Positions 1-7,017 of a DNA stretch of 7,821 nucleotides are shown here, piece by piece. Made by a program: the position numbers and the translations under genes. The notes under the pieces were generated by a model, which was not told where the DNA came from, made no database searches, and saw only the letters and a list, made by a program, of their open reading frames with translations. Source of the DNA: Rhodospirillales bacterium. GTDB taxonomy: Bacteria; Pseudomonadota; Alphaproteobacteria; CACIAM-22H2. The DNA lies in contig JACQAF010000188.1 in NCBI GenBank assembly GCA_016195145.1, positions 1 through 7,821 of the forward strand, in the 5' to 3' direction. Each line of letters starts with the position of its first letter. Within the stretch, counting starts at the first letter, position 1.

Positions 1-334
1 GGCTGCCGGAGGGCGAAACGCCCTCGTATTTGTAATAAATGCGCGCCGGGGTATCGAGCGCCTTTTCGAGCCGCCGCGCGCGATAGAGCGGCGAAGGCCG
101 CCATTGCCGGTAGATTTCGCGCACCGGTTCGGGGATCGCGATATGACGCTCGCTCGCCACTTCCTGCTTGATGATCTCCATCGGGAAGAGCGGCGCGAGA
201 TCGGCCGGTCCGATCGGCTTGCCGGTGCCGGGATGAAGCACCGCCGGCAGCGGCTTCGGCAGGTCGGCGATCAGATTGTACCAATCCTTCGGAATCGATT
301 TCTCGTCGAGAACGTATTTCACCGTATCGGACAT
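1..334 (-). CDS. TrpB2-type tryptophan synthase beta chain (N-terminal part, runs off the left edge)
   Basis: This is the first 111 codons of a PLP-dependent enzyme of the tryptophan synthase beta family; the frame stays open to base 1. The start ATG (332-334) follows a good ribosome binding site, GGGAGG, six bases upstream. The long N-terminal arm before the first conserved block, the segment RPSPLYRARRLEKAL at about residues 79-92, and RIYYKYEGVSPSGS at 98-111 match my recollection of the TrpB2 subfamily rather than the shorter TrpB1 that pairs with TrpA. The PLP-binding lysine should come in the next few residues, just outside the window. Family members condense indole with serine to make tryptophan, often without a TrpA partner. 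No trpA or trpF is visible here, which fits a stand-alone role, but the left neighbour is unknown. The subfamily is fairly certain; the cellular role is inferred. Confidence 0.85.
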   Translation of the reverse strand, partial: MSDTVKYVLDEKSIPKDWYNLIADLPKPLPAVLHPGTGKPIGPADLAPLFPMEIIKQEVASERHIAIPEPVREIYRQWRPSPLYRARRLEKALDTPARIYYKYEGVSPSGS

Positions 335-416
335 GGTATGCCTCCCACCTCGGATGTTGCCCCCGCATCGCGCTTGAGCTGGGCCTCGTGAGCCCGCTCG
401 TCCGCCTGCGGAATAT

Positions 417-447
417 CATATAATCAGACCCGGACCCGGTTTGACAA
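417..447 (-). promoter_or_regulatory. Possible promoter of the trpB2-like gene
   Basis: Reading the minus strand, TTGTCA (442-447) is followed after 19 bases by TATATG (417-422); an overlapping TATGAT (415-420) is an alternative -10. The pair lies between the degP terminator and the trpB2-like start, where an independent promoter is expected. The spacing is longer than ideal, so this is only a suggestion. I see nothing else in 335-475. Confidence 0.3.
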
Positions 448-473
448 TCCGGCTGGTCCGGCAAAACGAAAAA

Positions 474-505
474 CAAAAAGGGCGGATCCGGCGATCCGCC
501 CTTTT
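474..505 (-). terminator. Rho-independent terminator of degP
   Basis: A perfect 13-bp inverted repeat (476-488 with 493-505) closes on a four-base CGGC loop. On the minus strand the GC-rich stem is followed by a run of Ts, interrupted once, that continues through about 465. It lies 25 bases past the degP stop, exactly where a terminator is expected. The A/T ends of the stem make it nearly symmetrical, so it could also stop transcription coming from the left, although nothing on the plus strand is known to need that. Confidence 0.88.
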
Positions 506-530
506 ATGTTGCGCCCGCGGCGGCGGCGGA

Positions 531-2057
531 TCAGCCCTTGGGGCCGACCGGCAGGCCGACGAAACGCTGTTCGCCCTGCCGTTCGATCATCACCAGCACG
601 CTCTTGCGGCCGGCGGTGCGCGCATCCTTGACCTTGTTGACGACCTGGGCCGGCGCCGACACTTCTTCCTGCGCCACCTCGACAATCACGTCGCCGGGGC
701 GCAAGCCGCGCTCGGCCGCGACCGACGTTTCATCGACCTTGGTCACTAGCACGCCCTTGGTCTTCTCGTTGACCTCGAACCGCTCGCGCAGTTCGGGCGT
801 TAGCTGAGCAAGCGCCATGCCGAGCGCCTCCAACGTCGCCGGCGAGGGTGTTGTCCCCTGGTCCTGTTTGCGCGGGGCGCTGGCGACCTGTTCGCTTTCC
901 TCTAGTTCGCCGAGCTTGATGTCGAGGGTGATTTCCTTGCCCTTGCGCCAGACGACGATCTTGACCGTCTTCTCGACCGAGGTTTCGGCGACCATGCGCG
1001 GCAGACGGCGCATTTCGCCGACATCCTTGCCGTCGAAGCGGATGATGACGTCGCCCGACTGAACCTTGGCCTTGTCGGCGGGGCCGTTATCGGTCACGCG
1101 GGCGACCAGCGCGCCGCGCGGCTTATCGAGGCCGAGGCTTTCGGCGATTTCGTCGGTCACCGACTGGATGTTGACGCCGAGCCAGCCGCGTCGCGTACGG
1201 CCGAACTGGCGCAGCTGGTCGATCACCGGCTTGGCCAGCGTCGAGGGAATGGCGAAGCCGATGCCCACGCTGCCGCCGGTGCGCGAGAAGATCGCGGTGT
1301 TGACGCCGATCACCTCGCCGTTGAGGTTGAACAGCGGTCCGCCCGAATTGCCCTGGTTGATCGAGGCGTCGGTCTGGAGAAAATCGTCATAGCGCCCGCT
1401 GCCGATGTCGCGGCCGCGCGCCGAGACGATGCCGGCAGTCACCGTGCCGCCGAGGCCGAAAGGATTGCCGATCGCGATTACCCAATCGCCGACCCGCGTC
1501 GCGTCGGAATCGCCGAGCTTGACCGACGGCAGGGGCTTCGCCGGCTCGACCTTGAGCAAAGCGAGATCGGTCTTGTCGTCGCGGCCGACGAGCTTGGCCG
1601 TGAGCTGGGTATTGTCGTGCAGAATGACCTTGATCTCGTCGGCGTCAGCGATGACGTGGTTATTGGTCACGACATAGCCCGAGGGATCGACGACGAAGCC
1701 GGAGCCGAGCGCCTGGGCGCGGCGCGGCGGATCGCGGAAGAATTCCTCGAACGGCGAGCCGGGCGGGAATTGCGGCATCTCGGGCCCGCGGCGACGTTCG
1801 CCGGGGGGGCCGGGCGGCTGGCCGGGCTGGCCAGGCTGACCGCGCTCGGCGCGCACGACCTGCGAGGTGGAGATATTGACCACCGCCGGCAGCAGTCGCT
1901 CGGCCAGGTCGGCAAAACCGTTGGCCGGTGGGTTGGTCCGGTTTTGTCCCTCGGCGGGCCAGGGCGCGACAGCCATATTGCCCGCAATCAGGCTTACGGC
2001 CAGGATCAGTCCCGCCCCTTTGCGACGAAGCTCTTGCGCGCGTCCAGTCACGATCAT
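531..2057 (-). CDS. degP: Periplasmic Do-like serine protease/chaperone DegP (HtrA family)
   Basis: This is a 508-residue HtrA protease that degrades or refolds misfolded proteins in the periplasm. A basic N-terminus and a hydrophobic stretch (about 14-32) form a signal peptide. The trypsin-like domain (about 45-285) carries the full catalytic triad: His134 in TNNHVI, Asp164 in DKTDLALL, and Ser238 in GNSGGP. Two PDZ domains follow at about 290-380 and 415-500, as in DegP/DegQ. A Gly/Pro/Gln-rich insert (about 72-100) precedes the protease core. I chose the start at 2057 because AGGAG lies just upstream and the signal peptide follows. An in-frame ATG at 2147 would add 30 residues but lies on the predicted -35 box, upstream of the likely transcription start. 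The gene follows hflC by 234 bp, has its own promoter, and ends in a strong hairpin. The family is certain; DegP versus DegQ/MucD cannot be settled from sequence. Confidence 0.95.
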   Translation of the reverse strand: MIVTGRAQELRRKGAGLILAVSLIAGNMAVAPWPAEGQNRTNPPANGFADLAERLLPAVVNISTSQVVRAERGQPGQPGQPPGPPGERRRGPEMPQFPPGSPFEEFFRDPPRRAQALGSGFVVDPSGYVVTNNHVIADADEIKVILHDNTQLTAKLVGRDDKTDLALLKVEPAKPLPSVKLGDSDATRVGDWVIAIGNPFGLGGTVTAGIVSARGRDIGSGRYDDFLQTDASINQGNSGGPLFNLNGEVIGVNTAIFSRTGGSVGIGFAIPSTLAKPVIDQLRQFGRTRRGWLGVNIQSVTDEIAESLGLDKPRGALVARVTDNGPADKAKVQSGDVIIRFDGKDVGEMRRLPRMVAETSVEKTVKIVVWRKGKEITLDIKLGELEESEQVASAPRKQDQGTTPSPATLEALGMALAQLTPELRERFEVNEKTKGVLVTKVDETSVAAERGLRPGDVIVEVAQEEVSAPAQVVNKVKDARTAGRKSVLVMIERQGEQRFVGLPVGPKG

Positions 2058-2102
2058 GCTCTCCTTCAAGAAACCGTTTGCCCGGCAGCGGCCCGGCGGC
2101 GC

Positions 2103-2129
2103 AATGGGCTTAACCATATTATGCCCATT
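2103..2129. promoter_or_regulatory. Inverted repeat over the degP -10 box (possible operator)
   Basis: AATGGGC (2103-2109) and GCCCATT (2123-2129) form a perfect 7-bp inverted repeat with a 13-base spacer. The right arm touches the predicted -10 box and the left arm covers the predicted start of transcription. This is the usual placement for a repressor or two-component regulator site. No regulator is encoded nearby, so the binding protein is unknown. Confidence 0.4.
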
Positions 2130-2147
2130 CGCGCCGTCGCTTGCCAA
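2118..2147 (-). promoter_or_regulatory. Predicted sigma-70-type promoter of degP
   Basis: On the minus strand TTGGCA (2142-2147) and CATAAT (2118-2123) are separated by 18 bases. Transcription would start near 2111, about 54 bases before the degP ATG. This lets degP be made independently of hflKC. The rest of the 234-bp hflC-degP gap (2058-2291) has no gene and no convincing terminator for hflC, so read-through from hflKC is also possible. I did not find a heat-shock CTTGAA-type element. Confidence 0.55.
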
Positions 2148-2291
2148 TCAACCTGCGTTTTTTCACCCTCTGGCCGAGAATCCGGCGCGAATGGTTAACA
2201 GGCTGGCAGAAAAAGCTTTCCAGAACCTTTCTTACCGCCCGCCGAGTGGCTCGCCAAAGCGTGATCGATGTCCTCGTCGGCCGTCCCGAAG

Positions 2292-3233
2292 CTATTGCCG
2301 CGGCGTGGCCGGGCGGACAGGGGCGACAGGCCCGCGCGGTGTACCGGCCGGCGTCCCGCCTTCGACCGTTCCGCGCATCTCGCGGAAAAAGCGGAAAAAT
2401 TCGCTATCCGGCGTCAGCACGAGGGTGGCGCTGCCATCGGTCAGCGCCTGGCGATAGGCCTGCAACGAGCGGTAAAAGGCGTAGAACTCCCCATCGAGGT
2501 TGAACGCCTCGGCGAAGATGCGCGTCGCGTCGGCGTCGCCCTGGCCGCGCAGGATTTGCGCCTGGCGTTGTGCATCGGCAAGGGTGATGGTGCGGTCGCG
2601 CTCGGCCTCGGCGCGGATGCGCTGGGCGGTTTCCGATCCCTCGGCGCGCTCCTGCTTGGCTTCGCGTTCGCGCTCGGTCTGCATGCGGGCGAAGATCGCC
2701 GGGCTGTTATCGGGGTGGAGATCGGCGCGCATGATGCGTACATCCAGCACCTCGATGCCGAAGGATGTCGCCTCGCCGACGACCAGATCGCTGATCTGGC
2801 GCATCAGGTCGGCGCGCTTGGCGGTCAGCACGGCGGCGAAGGGAACCTGGCCCAGAACGTTACGTGTCGAGGCGATGACAATGGCGCTCAACCGCGCCCG
2901 CATATTGGCCTCGGTGCCGACCGTCTGAAAGAAGCGCAGCGGATCGACGATCCGGTAGCGGGCGAAGGCGTCGACCACCAGCCGCTTCTGGTCGGCCATG
3001 ATGACTTCCTGCGCGTCGGCGTCGAAATCGAGCAGCCGCCGGTCGAACAGCGTGACGTCCTGGACGAACGGAATCTTCATCTTGAGGCCGGGCTCCTGGA
3101 CGACGCGAACCGGCTTGCCGAATTGCAGCACCAGCGCCTGTTTGCGCTGATCGACCATATAGAAAGTGCTCATCGATACGATGATGACCGCGGCGGCGAC
3201 GATGCCGATGGCGGTAAGAACGGAGCGATTCAT
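2292..3233 (-). CDS. hflC: HflC, SPFH-domain modulator of FtsH protease
   Basis: HflC is an inner-membrane protein that pairs with HflK to build a large cage around the AAA+ protease FtsH and limits its access to membrane substrates. The 313-residue product has one N-terminal transmembrane helix (about 4-26) and an SPFH/band 7 domain (about 27-190). A charged helical stretch (about 183-235) is likely to be coiled coil. The C-terminal signature YRSLQAYRQAL...DSEFFRFF lies at about 254-283. The Pro/Gly-rich tail (290-313) is low in complexity. Its ATG overlaps the hflK TGA stop by one base (TGATG), and an AGGGAG site lies inside the hflK end (3241-3246), so the two are translationally coupled. 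This matches the equal amounts needed for the complex. Length is normal for the family and the call is firm. Confidence 0.95.
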   Translation of the reverse strand: MNRSVLTAIGIVAAAVIIVSMSTFYMVDQRKQALVLQFGKPVRVVQEPGLKMKIPFVQDVTLFDRRLLDFDADAQEVIMADQKRLVVDAFARYRIVDPLRFFQTVGTEANMRARLSAIVIASTRNVLGQVPFAAVLTAKRADLMRQISDLVVGEATSFGIEVLDVRIMRADLHPDNSPAIFARMQTEREREAKQERAEGSETAQRIRAEAERDRTITLADAQRQAQILRGQGDADATRIFAEAFNLDGEFYAFYRSLQAYRQALTDGSATLVLTPDSEFFRFFREMRGTVEGGTPAGTPRGPVAPVRPATPRQ

Positions 3234-4360
3234 CAGCGGGCTCCCTGGCCGGTGGCGCGGCGCTGGATTTCGGGCAATGGAAGATAGGGCACGACGCCGG
3301 GCCCGCTCCCCGGACTCTGGTCGATGATGACCTTACTGTTGCCCTTGAAGATCAGCTCCATGGTTTCGAGATAGAGCCGTTGCTTGGTCACTTCGGGGGC
3401 GAGCCTGTAGGCGTTAAAGACCGAAACAAAACGCTGCGCCTCGCCTTGCGCCTGGGCGATGACCTGCTGGCGATAGGCTTCGGCCTCCTGGATCAGGCGT
3501 TGCCCTTCGCCGCGGGCGCGCGGCACGATGTCGTTGCGGTAGGCTTCGGCCTCGTTGCGGGCGCGCTCGCGGTCGGCCTTGGCGCGCTGCACGTCGCGGA
3601 ATGCGTCGATCACTTGCGTCGGCGGATCGACCGCGCGCAACTGGACCTGGGTGATCAGCACGCCGGCGCCGTACTGGTCGAGAATCTGCTGCAGCAGTTT
3701 CTGCGTCTGCTCCTCGATCTGCCGGCGGCCCTCGGCGAGCGCGAACTGCGCCGGCATCTGGCCGACGACCTCGCGCATCGCGCTTTCGGCCGCCGCTTTC
3801 ACGGTAAGTTCGGGCGAGGCGATATTGAACAGGAACAGCCCGGCGTCCTTGATCAGCCAGAACACCGTGTATTGGATGTCGATGATGTTTTCATCGCCGG
3901 TCAGCATCAGCCCTTCTTCGGGGACCGAGCGATTGCGCACGCCGCGCCCCTCGGCCGCGCCGCGAAAGCCGATATCCAGGCTGTTGACCGCCGTAACCCG
4001 CGGCGTCAGCACGCTCTCGATCGGGCCGGGGAGATGATAGTTAAGGCCGGGCTGAGCGGTGCGCACCCACTGCCCGAAGCGCAGCACCACGCCCTGCTCG
4101 TTCGGCTGGACGCGATAGAAACCGCTGGCGAGCCAGAGGGCCAGCAGCGCCAGAACGACAAGCGCAACGCCCTTGCCCGAGCCGAAACCGCCGGGGAACA
4201 GGCGCTTCACCCGCTCCTGCCCGCGCCGGATCAAATCCTCGATATTCGGCGGCTGCTGCCCGGATCCGCCACCGCCCGGCGGGCGGTTCCACGGATTCTG
4301 TCCACCGCCACCGCCGCCGCCCCCCCAGGGGCCGCCGCCCCCACCTTGATTCCATGGCAT
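3233..4360 (-). CDS. hflK: HflK, SPFH-domain modulator of FtsH protease
   Basis: HflK is the partner of HflC in the membrane cage that surrounds FtsH. The 375-residue product starts with a Gly/Trp/Asn-rich segment (1-38, MPWNQGGGGGPW) facing the cytoplasm. One transmembrane helix (about 62-81) and an SPFH domain (about 82-260, with LMLTGDENIIDIQ at 151-163) follow. A charged helical region with two EAEAYR motifs (about 256-312) is likely coiled coil, and the C-terminus carries RLYLETMELIF (328-338). I placed the start at 4360 because MPWNQ is the usual HflK beginning and an AGGAGG site lies upstream. An ATG at 4417 in the same frame has no ribosome binding site and would add 19 residues unlike the family. 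A run of seven Cs at 4320-4326 codes part of the Gly tract. hflK is first in the minus-strand cluster hflK-hflC-degP. Confidence 0.95.
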   Translation of the reverse strand: MPWNQGGGGGPWGGGGGGGGQNPWNRPPGGGGSGQQPPNIEDLIRRGQERVKRLFPGGFGSGKGVALVVLALLALWLASGFYRVQPNEQGVVLRFGQWVRTAQPGLNYHLPGPIESVLTPRVTAVNSLDIGFRGAAEGRGVRNRSVPEEGLMLTGDENIIDIQYTVFWLIKDAGLFLFNIASPELTVKAAAESAMREVVGQMPAQFALAEGRRQIEEQTQKLLQQILDQYGAGVLITQVQLRAVDPPTQVIDAFRDVQRAKADRERARNEAEAYRNDIVPRARGEGQRLIQEAEAYRQQVIAQAQGEAQRFVSVFNAYRLAPEVTKQRLYLETMELIFKGNSKVIIDQSPGSGPGVVPYLPLPEIQRRATGQGAR

Positions 4361-4373
4361 ATCGTTCTTCGAA

Positions 4374-4379
4374 CCTCCT
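4374..4379 (-). promoter_or_regulatory. Ribosome binding site of hflK, far from its start
   Basis: On the minus strand this is a perfect AGGAGG, but it is 13 bases from the chosen ATG, against the usual 5-9. No in-frame ATG, GTG or TTG lies closer to it. It still favours the 4360 start over the 4417 one, which lies upstream of the site. Confidence 0.5.
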
Positions 4380-4428
4380 GCTTGGGCAGATTTTGGCCCC
4401 GATTGCGGCACACCCATGACGCGCGGCT

Positions 4429-4457
4429 TTGAAAAGCCACGCTGTCAGGCTTATATC
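4429..4457 (+). promoter_or_regulatory. Predicted promoter of mrp
   Basis: TTGAAA (4429-4434) and TATATC (4452-4457) are spaced by 17 bases and would start transcription near 4464, about 80 bases before the mrp start. The -35 box is in the loop and right arm of an imperfect inverted repeat (4421-4442, GCGCGGCTT/AAGCCACGC with one mismatch), which could be a control site. The opposite promoter for hflK should also lie in 4361-4542; the best minus-strand -10 is TATAAC within TGTATAAC (4494-4501), but I found no matching -35. Confidence 0.4.
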
Positions 4458-4542
4458 ACTGCCACCGGCGGCGCGCGAGAGCGGGCATTCCCGGTTATAC
4501 AGAGATATCGGCCTTTTGCCTGCCATTTCAAGGATAACAACC

Positions 4543-5682
<1,140 letters not shown>

Positions 5683-5690
5683 CCGAAAAA

Positions 5691-6680
5691 TTATCGCGAT
5701 TTGTCACGCTTGAGCGTCGCCATCAGCTCGGCCCATTCGCGCTTCGACAGGCCCGAGCTTTCCTGGGTCACGTTCTCGCCGGCCAGCATCCGCCTGATCG
5801 CGGCGAGGCCGGGGCCGGAGATGGCGGCGCCGGTCATGCGATAGTCGCGGAAGGCTTCCCACGCCATCGGGACCCATTTGGCCACGATGTCGCAGATCAC
5901 GTCGGCATAGACGCGGATCTCGTATTGCGCGTGCGCGTCGGCGCGCAACGACAGGAAGTGCAGCAGGTTCTGCAGGTCGGTCTTCCAGTACCACTGCGTG
6001 TAATAATTGGTCGGCAGCACCATGCGCGCCAGCTCGCGCGCCAGCCCCTGCCGCCCCGGCTCGATCGCGGCGCCCGACGGGTCCTCGTTGAGCAGCTTCG
6101 TATAGGCCGCATAAGCCTCGGCGCTCAGCCCCTCGATGGCGGCGAGCGCCTGTTCGGCCTCCGATCCCTGCAACAGACCGCCGCGGCCCTGGCGATTCGA
6201 CGTCGACTGCGCGGCAAGCTGGCCGGGCACCGGCACGTAGAATTCGCGGTCGAGGATCGAATAACGGGCGCTGTATTCGTTGACGTTGGCGGTGCGGTGG
6301 CGAATCCACTGCCGGGCGACGAAGATCGGCAGCTTGACGTGGAATTTGATCTCGCACATCTCGAACGGCGTCGAGTGGCGATGGCGCATCAGATAGCGGA
6401 TCAGGTGCCGGTCGTCGGAGACCTTCTTGGTCCCCTTGCCGTAGGAAACCCGCGCCGCCTGGACCACCGCGCCGTCGTCGCCGAAATAGTCGATCACCCG
6501 CACGAAGCCATGATCGAGCACCGGCAGCGGCCGGTAGAGAATATCCTCCAGCGCCGGCACGGTCGGCCGGCGCGTCGGCGAAACGGCCGCGCGCGCCGCC
6601 TCGATCTCGGCCCGCTGCTCCGCCGTCACGCCGTCCGCCGCCATTTGCGGCGCTGTCGCCGGTCCGTCGCCCTTGGCCAT
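5691..6680 (-). CDS. thyX: Flavin-dependent thymidylate synthase ThyX
   Basis: ThyX makes dTMP from dUMP with FAD, NADPH and methylene-tetrahydrofolate, giving tetrahydrofolate rather than dihydrofolate. The diagnostic RHRx7S motif is complete (Arg127-His128-Arg129 to Ser137, RHRTANVNEYS). Before it comes the conserved stretch TPFEMCEIKFHVKLPIFVARQW (about 104-125), and later DLQNLLHFLSLR...YEIRVYAD. The product is 329 residues, at the long end of the family. Some of the length is an N-terminal arm (about 1-42) before VPALEDILYRPLPVLDHGFV. The ATG at 6680 has only a weak ribosome site (GGCGGA); an ATG at residue 13 could be used instead. The stop is 8 bp from the mrp stop, with no terminator hairpin between. 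Organisms with ThyX often lack ThyA, but that cannot be judged here. Confidence 0.95.
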   Translation of the reverse strand: MAKGDGPATAPQMAADGVTAEQRAEIEAARAAVSPTRRPTVPALEDILYRPLPVLDHGFVRVIDYFGDDGAVVQAARVSYGKGTKKVSDDRHLIRYLMRHRHSTPFEMCEIKFHVKLPIFVARQWIRHRTANVNEYSARYSILDREFYVPVPGQLAAQSTSNRQGRGGLLQGSEAEQALAAIEGLSAEAYAAYTKLLNEDPSGAAIEPGRQGLARELARMVLPTNYYTQWYWKTDLQNLLHFLSLRADAHAQYEIRVYADVICDIVAKWVPMAWEAFRDYRMTGAAISGPGLAAIRRMLAGENVTQESSGLSKREWAELMATLKRDKSR

Positions 6681-6783
6681 GCTGATATCCGCCCGCCCGA
6701 ATCGCCTGTCGTTCCCGGACTCTAAACGCTCCCCCGGCCCGCCGCCACCGGGCACTTTGCCGACGCCCCGCCCGGCCGGATCG

Positions 6784-6800
6784 GGCCTTCCCCCAAGGCC
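6784..6800. repeat. Inverted repeat in the thyX-sspB intergenic region
   Basis: GGCCTT (6784-6789) and AAGGCC (6795-6800) are perfect arms around five Cs. It sits where the -35 box of the small-RNA promoter would be and within the thyX upstream region, so it could be an operator for the divergent pair, or a leader hairpin if thyX is transcribed from further right. The stretch 6681-6780 otherwise shows only GC-rich sequence with no gene that I can support. Confidence 0.4.
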
Positions 6801-6810
6801 GCGGAATGCT

Positions 6811-6816
6811 TATATT
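6811..6816 (+). promoter_or_regulatory. -10 box of the predicted small RNA/sspB leader
   Basis: TATATT is close to the TATAAT consensus and would place the transcript start at about 6822, directly before the GNRA hairpin of the structured RNA. There is no good -35 at the expected distance (6788-6793 reads TTCCCC), so an activator or an alternative sigma factor would be needed, or the box is fortuitous. On the other strand the overlapping TATAAG (6808-6813) could serve thyX. Confidence 0.35.
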
Positions 6817-6821
6817 TCATG

Positions 6822-6996
6822 CGTCGGGAAACCGACTATGGCGATAAATGGCGTGTGTAATAGCCGCTGCGGACCCGGGGGCAGTGCCCGGCGCCTCCAC
6901 CCAAGGCTGCTTAAGACCCTAAACCGGTCTAAAGCAAACTAGGTTAGCGCGGTCCGGGGGGCACCGGGCAACAGAAGCCCCCCACTGTTTTGTTTT
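6822..6996 (+). ncRNA. Structured RNA upstream of sspB (possible tmRNA acceptor-piece relative, or an attenuator leader)
   Basis: About 170 bases between a -10 box and a terminator form strong helices. (1) GTCGG-GAAA-CCGAC at 6823-6836 is a perfect hairpin with a GNRA loop. (2) CCGGG/CCCGG (6875-6879 with 6887-6891) closes a seven-base loop and is followed by CGCCTCC-ACC (6892-6901). (3) 6908-6936 is a ten-pair hairpin with one A-A mismatch and loop CTAAACC. (4) 6956-6962 pairs with 6977-6983. An alternative fold pairs 6886-6898 with 6957-6969 and 6877-6882 with 6977-6982 (18 pairs, one of them G-U). The stretch TGTAATA...CGGAC, the T-arm-like hairpin and CCTCCACC look like the tRNA-like 3' end of tmRNA. 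Against this, the T-loop (GGCAGTG) is not canonical, the end reads ACCC rather than ACCA, and no ANDN-type tag is present nearby. The RNA is well supported as structured; its family is open. Confidence 0.5.
6956..6996 (+). terminator. Terminator-like hairpin just before sspB
   Basis: GGGGGGC (6956-6962) and GCCCCCC (6977-6983) form a 7-bp all-GC stem with a 14-base loop, followed by a T-rich tract (TTTTGTTTT, 6988-6996). It ends the structured RNA 21 bases before the sspB start. Since no clear separate promoter for sspB is visible in that gap, this hairpin may act as an attenuator with partial read-through into sspB. Its left arm is also claimed by the competing long-range helix described for the RNA. 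Confidence 0.6.
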
Positions 6997-7017
6997 GGCG
7001 AGACGGAGATACATCTC

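Noticed and set aside
2268..3287. Long open frame of 339 codons on the plus strand opposite hflC
   Set aside because: It is a shadow of hflC; the product shows no recognisable domain and there is no ribosome binding site or promoter supporting it.
4300..4345. Short repeated CCGCCACC-like units
   Set aside because: These encode the glycine tract of HflK; the units are irregular and short, so this is neither a CRISPR array nor a tandem-repeat locus.
3380..4432. Long open frame of 350 codons on the plus strand opposite hflK
   Set aside because: It is antisense to a clear hflK. Its product is rich in Arg, Ala, Gly, Leu and Asp with no family signature, as expected when the codon bias of a high-GC gene keeps the opposite frame open.
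6900..6915. GCT-GCT-TAA (Ala-Ala-stop) that could be the end of an ssrA tag
   Set aside because: The frame upstream (codons for Ala, Pro, Pro, Pro, Lys) does not resemble a proteolysis tag and overlaps the acceptor-like sequence, so the match is probably chance.
6673..6942. Plus-strand open frame of 89 codons through the thyX-sspB gap
   Set aside because: The product is Pro/Arg/Gly-rich without a family signature, there is no ribosome binding site, and the region is better explained by RNA helices and promoter elements.
6822..6996. 6S RNA or SRP RNA
   Set aside because: The length fits 6S RNA, but I could not find a closing stem joining the two ends around a central bubble. The GGAAGG...AGCAG core of SRP RNA is absent.
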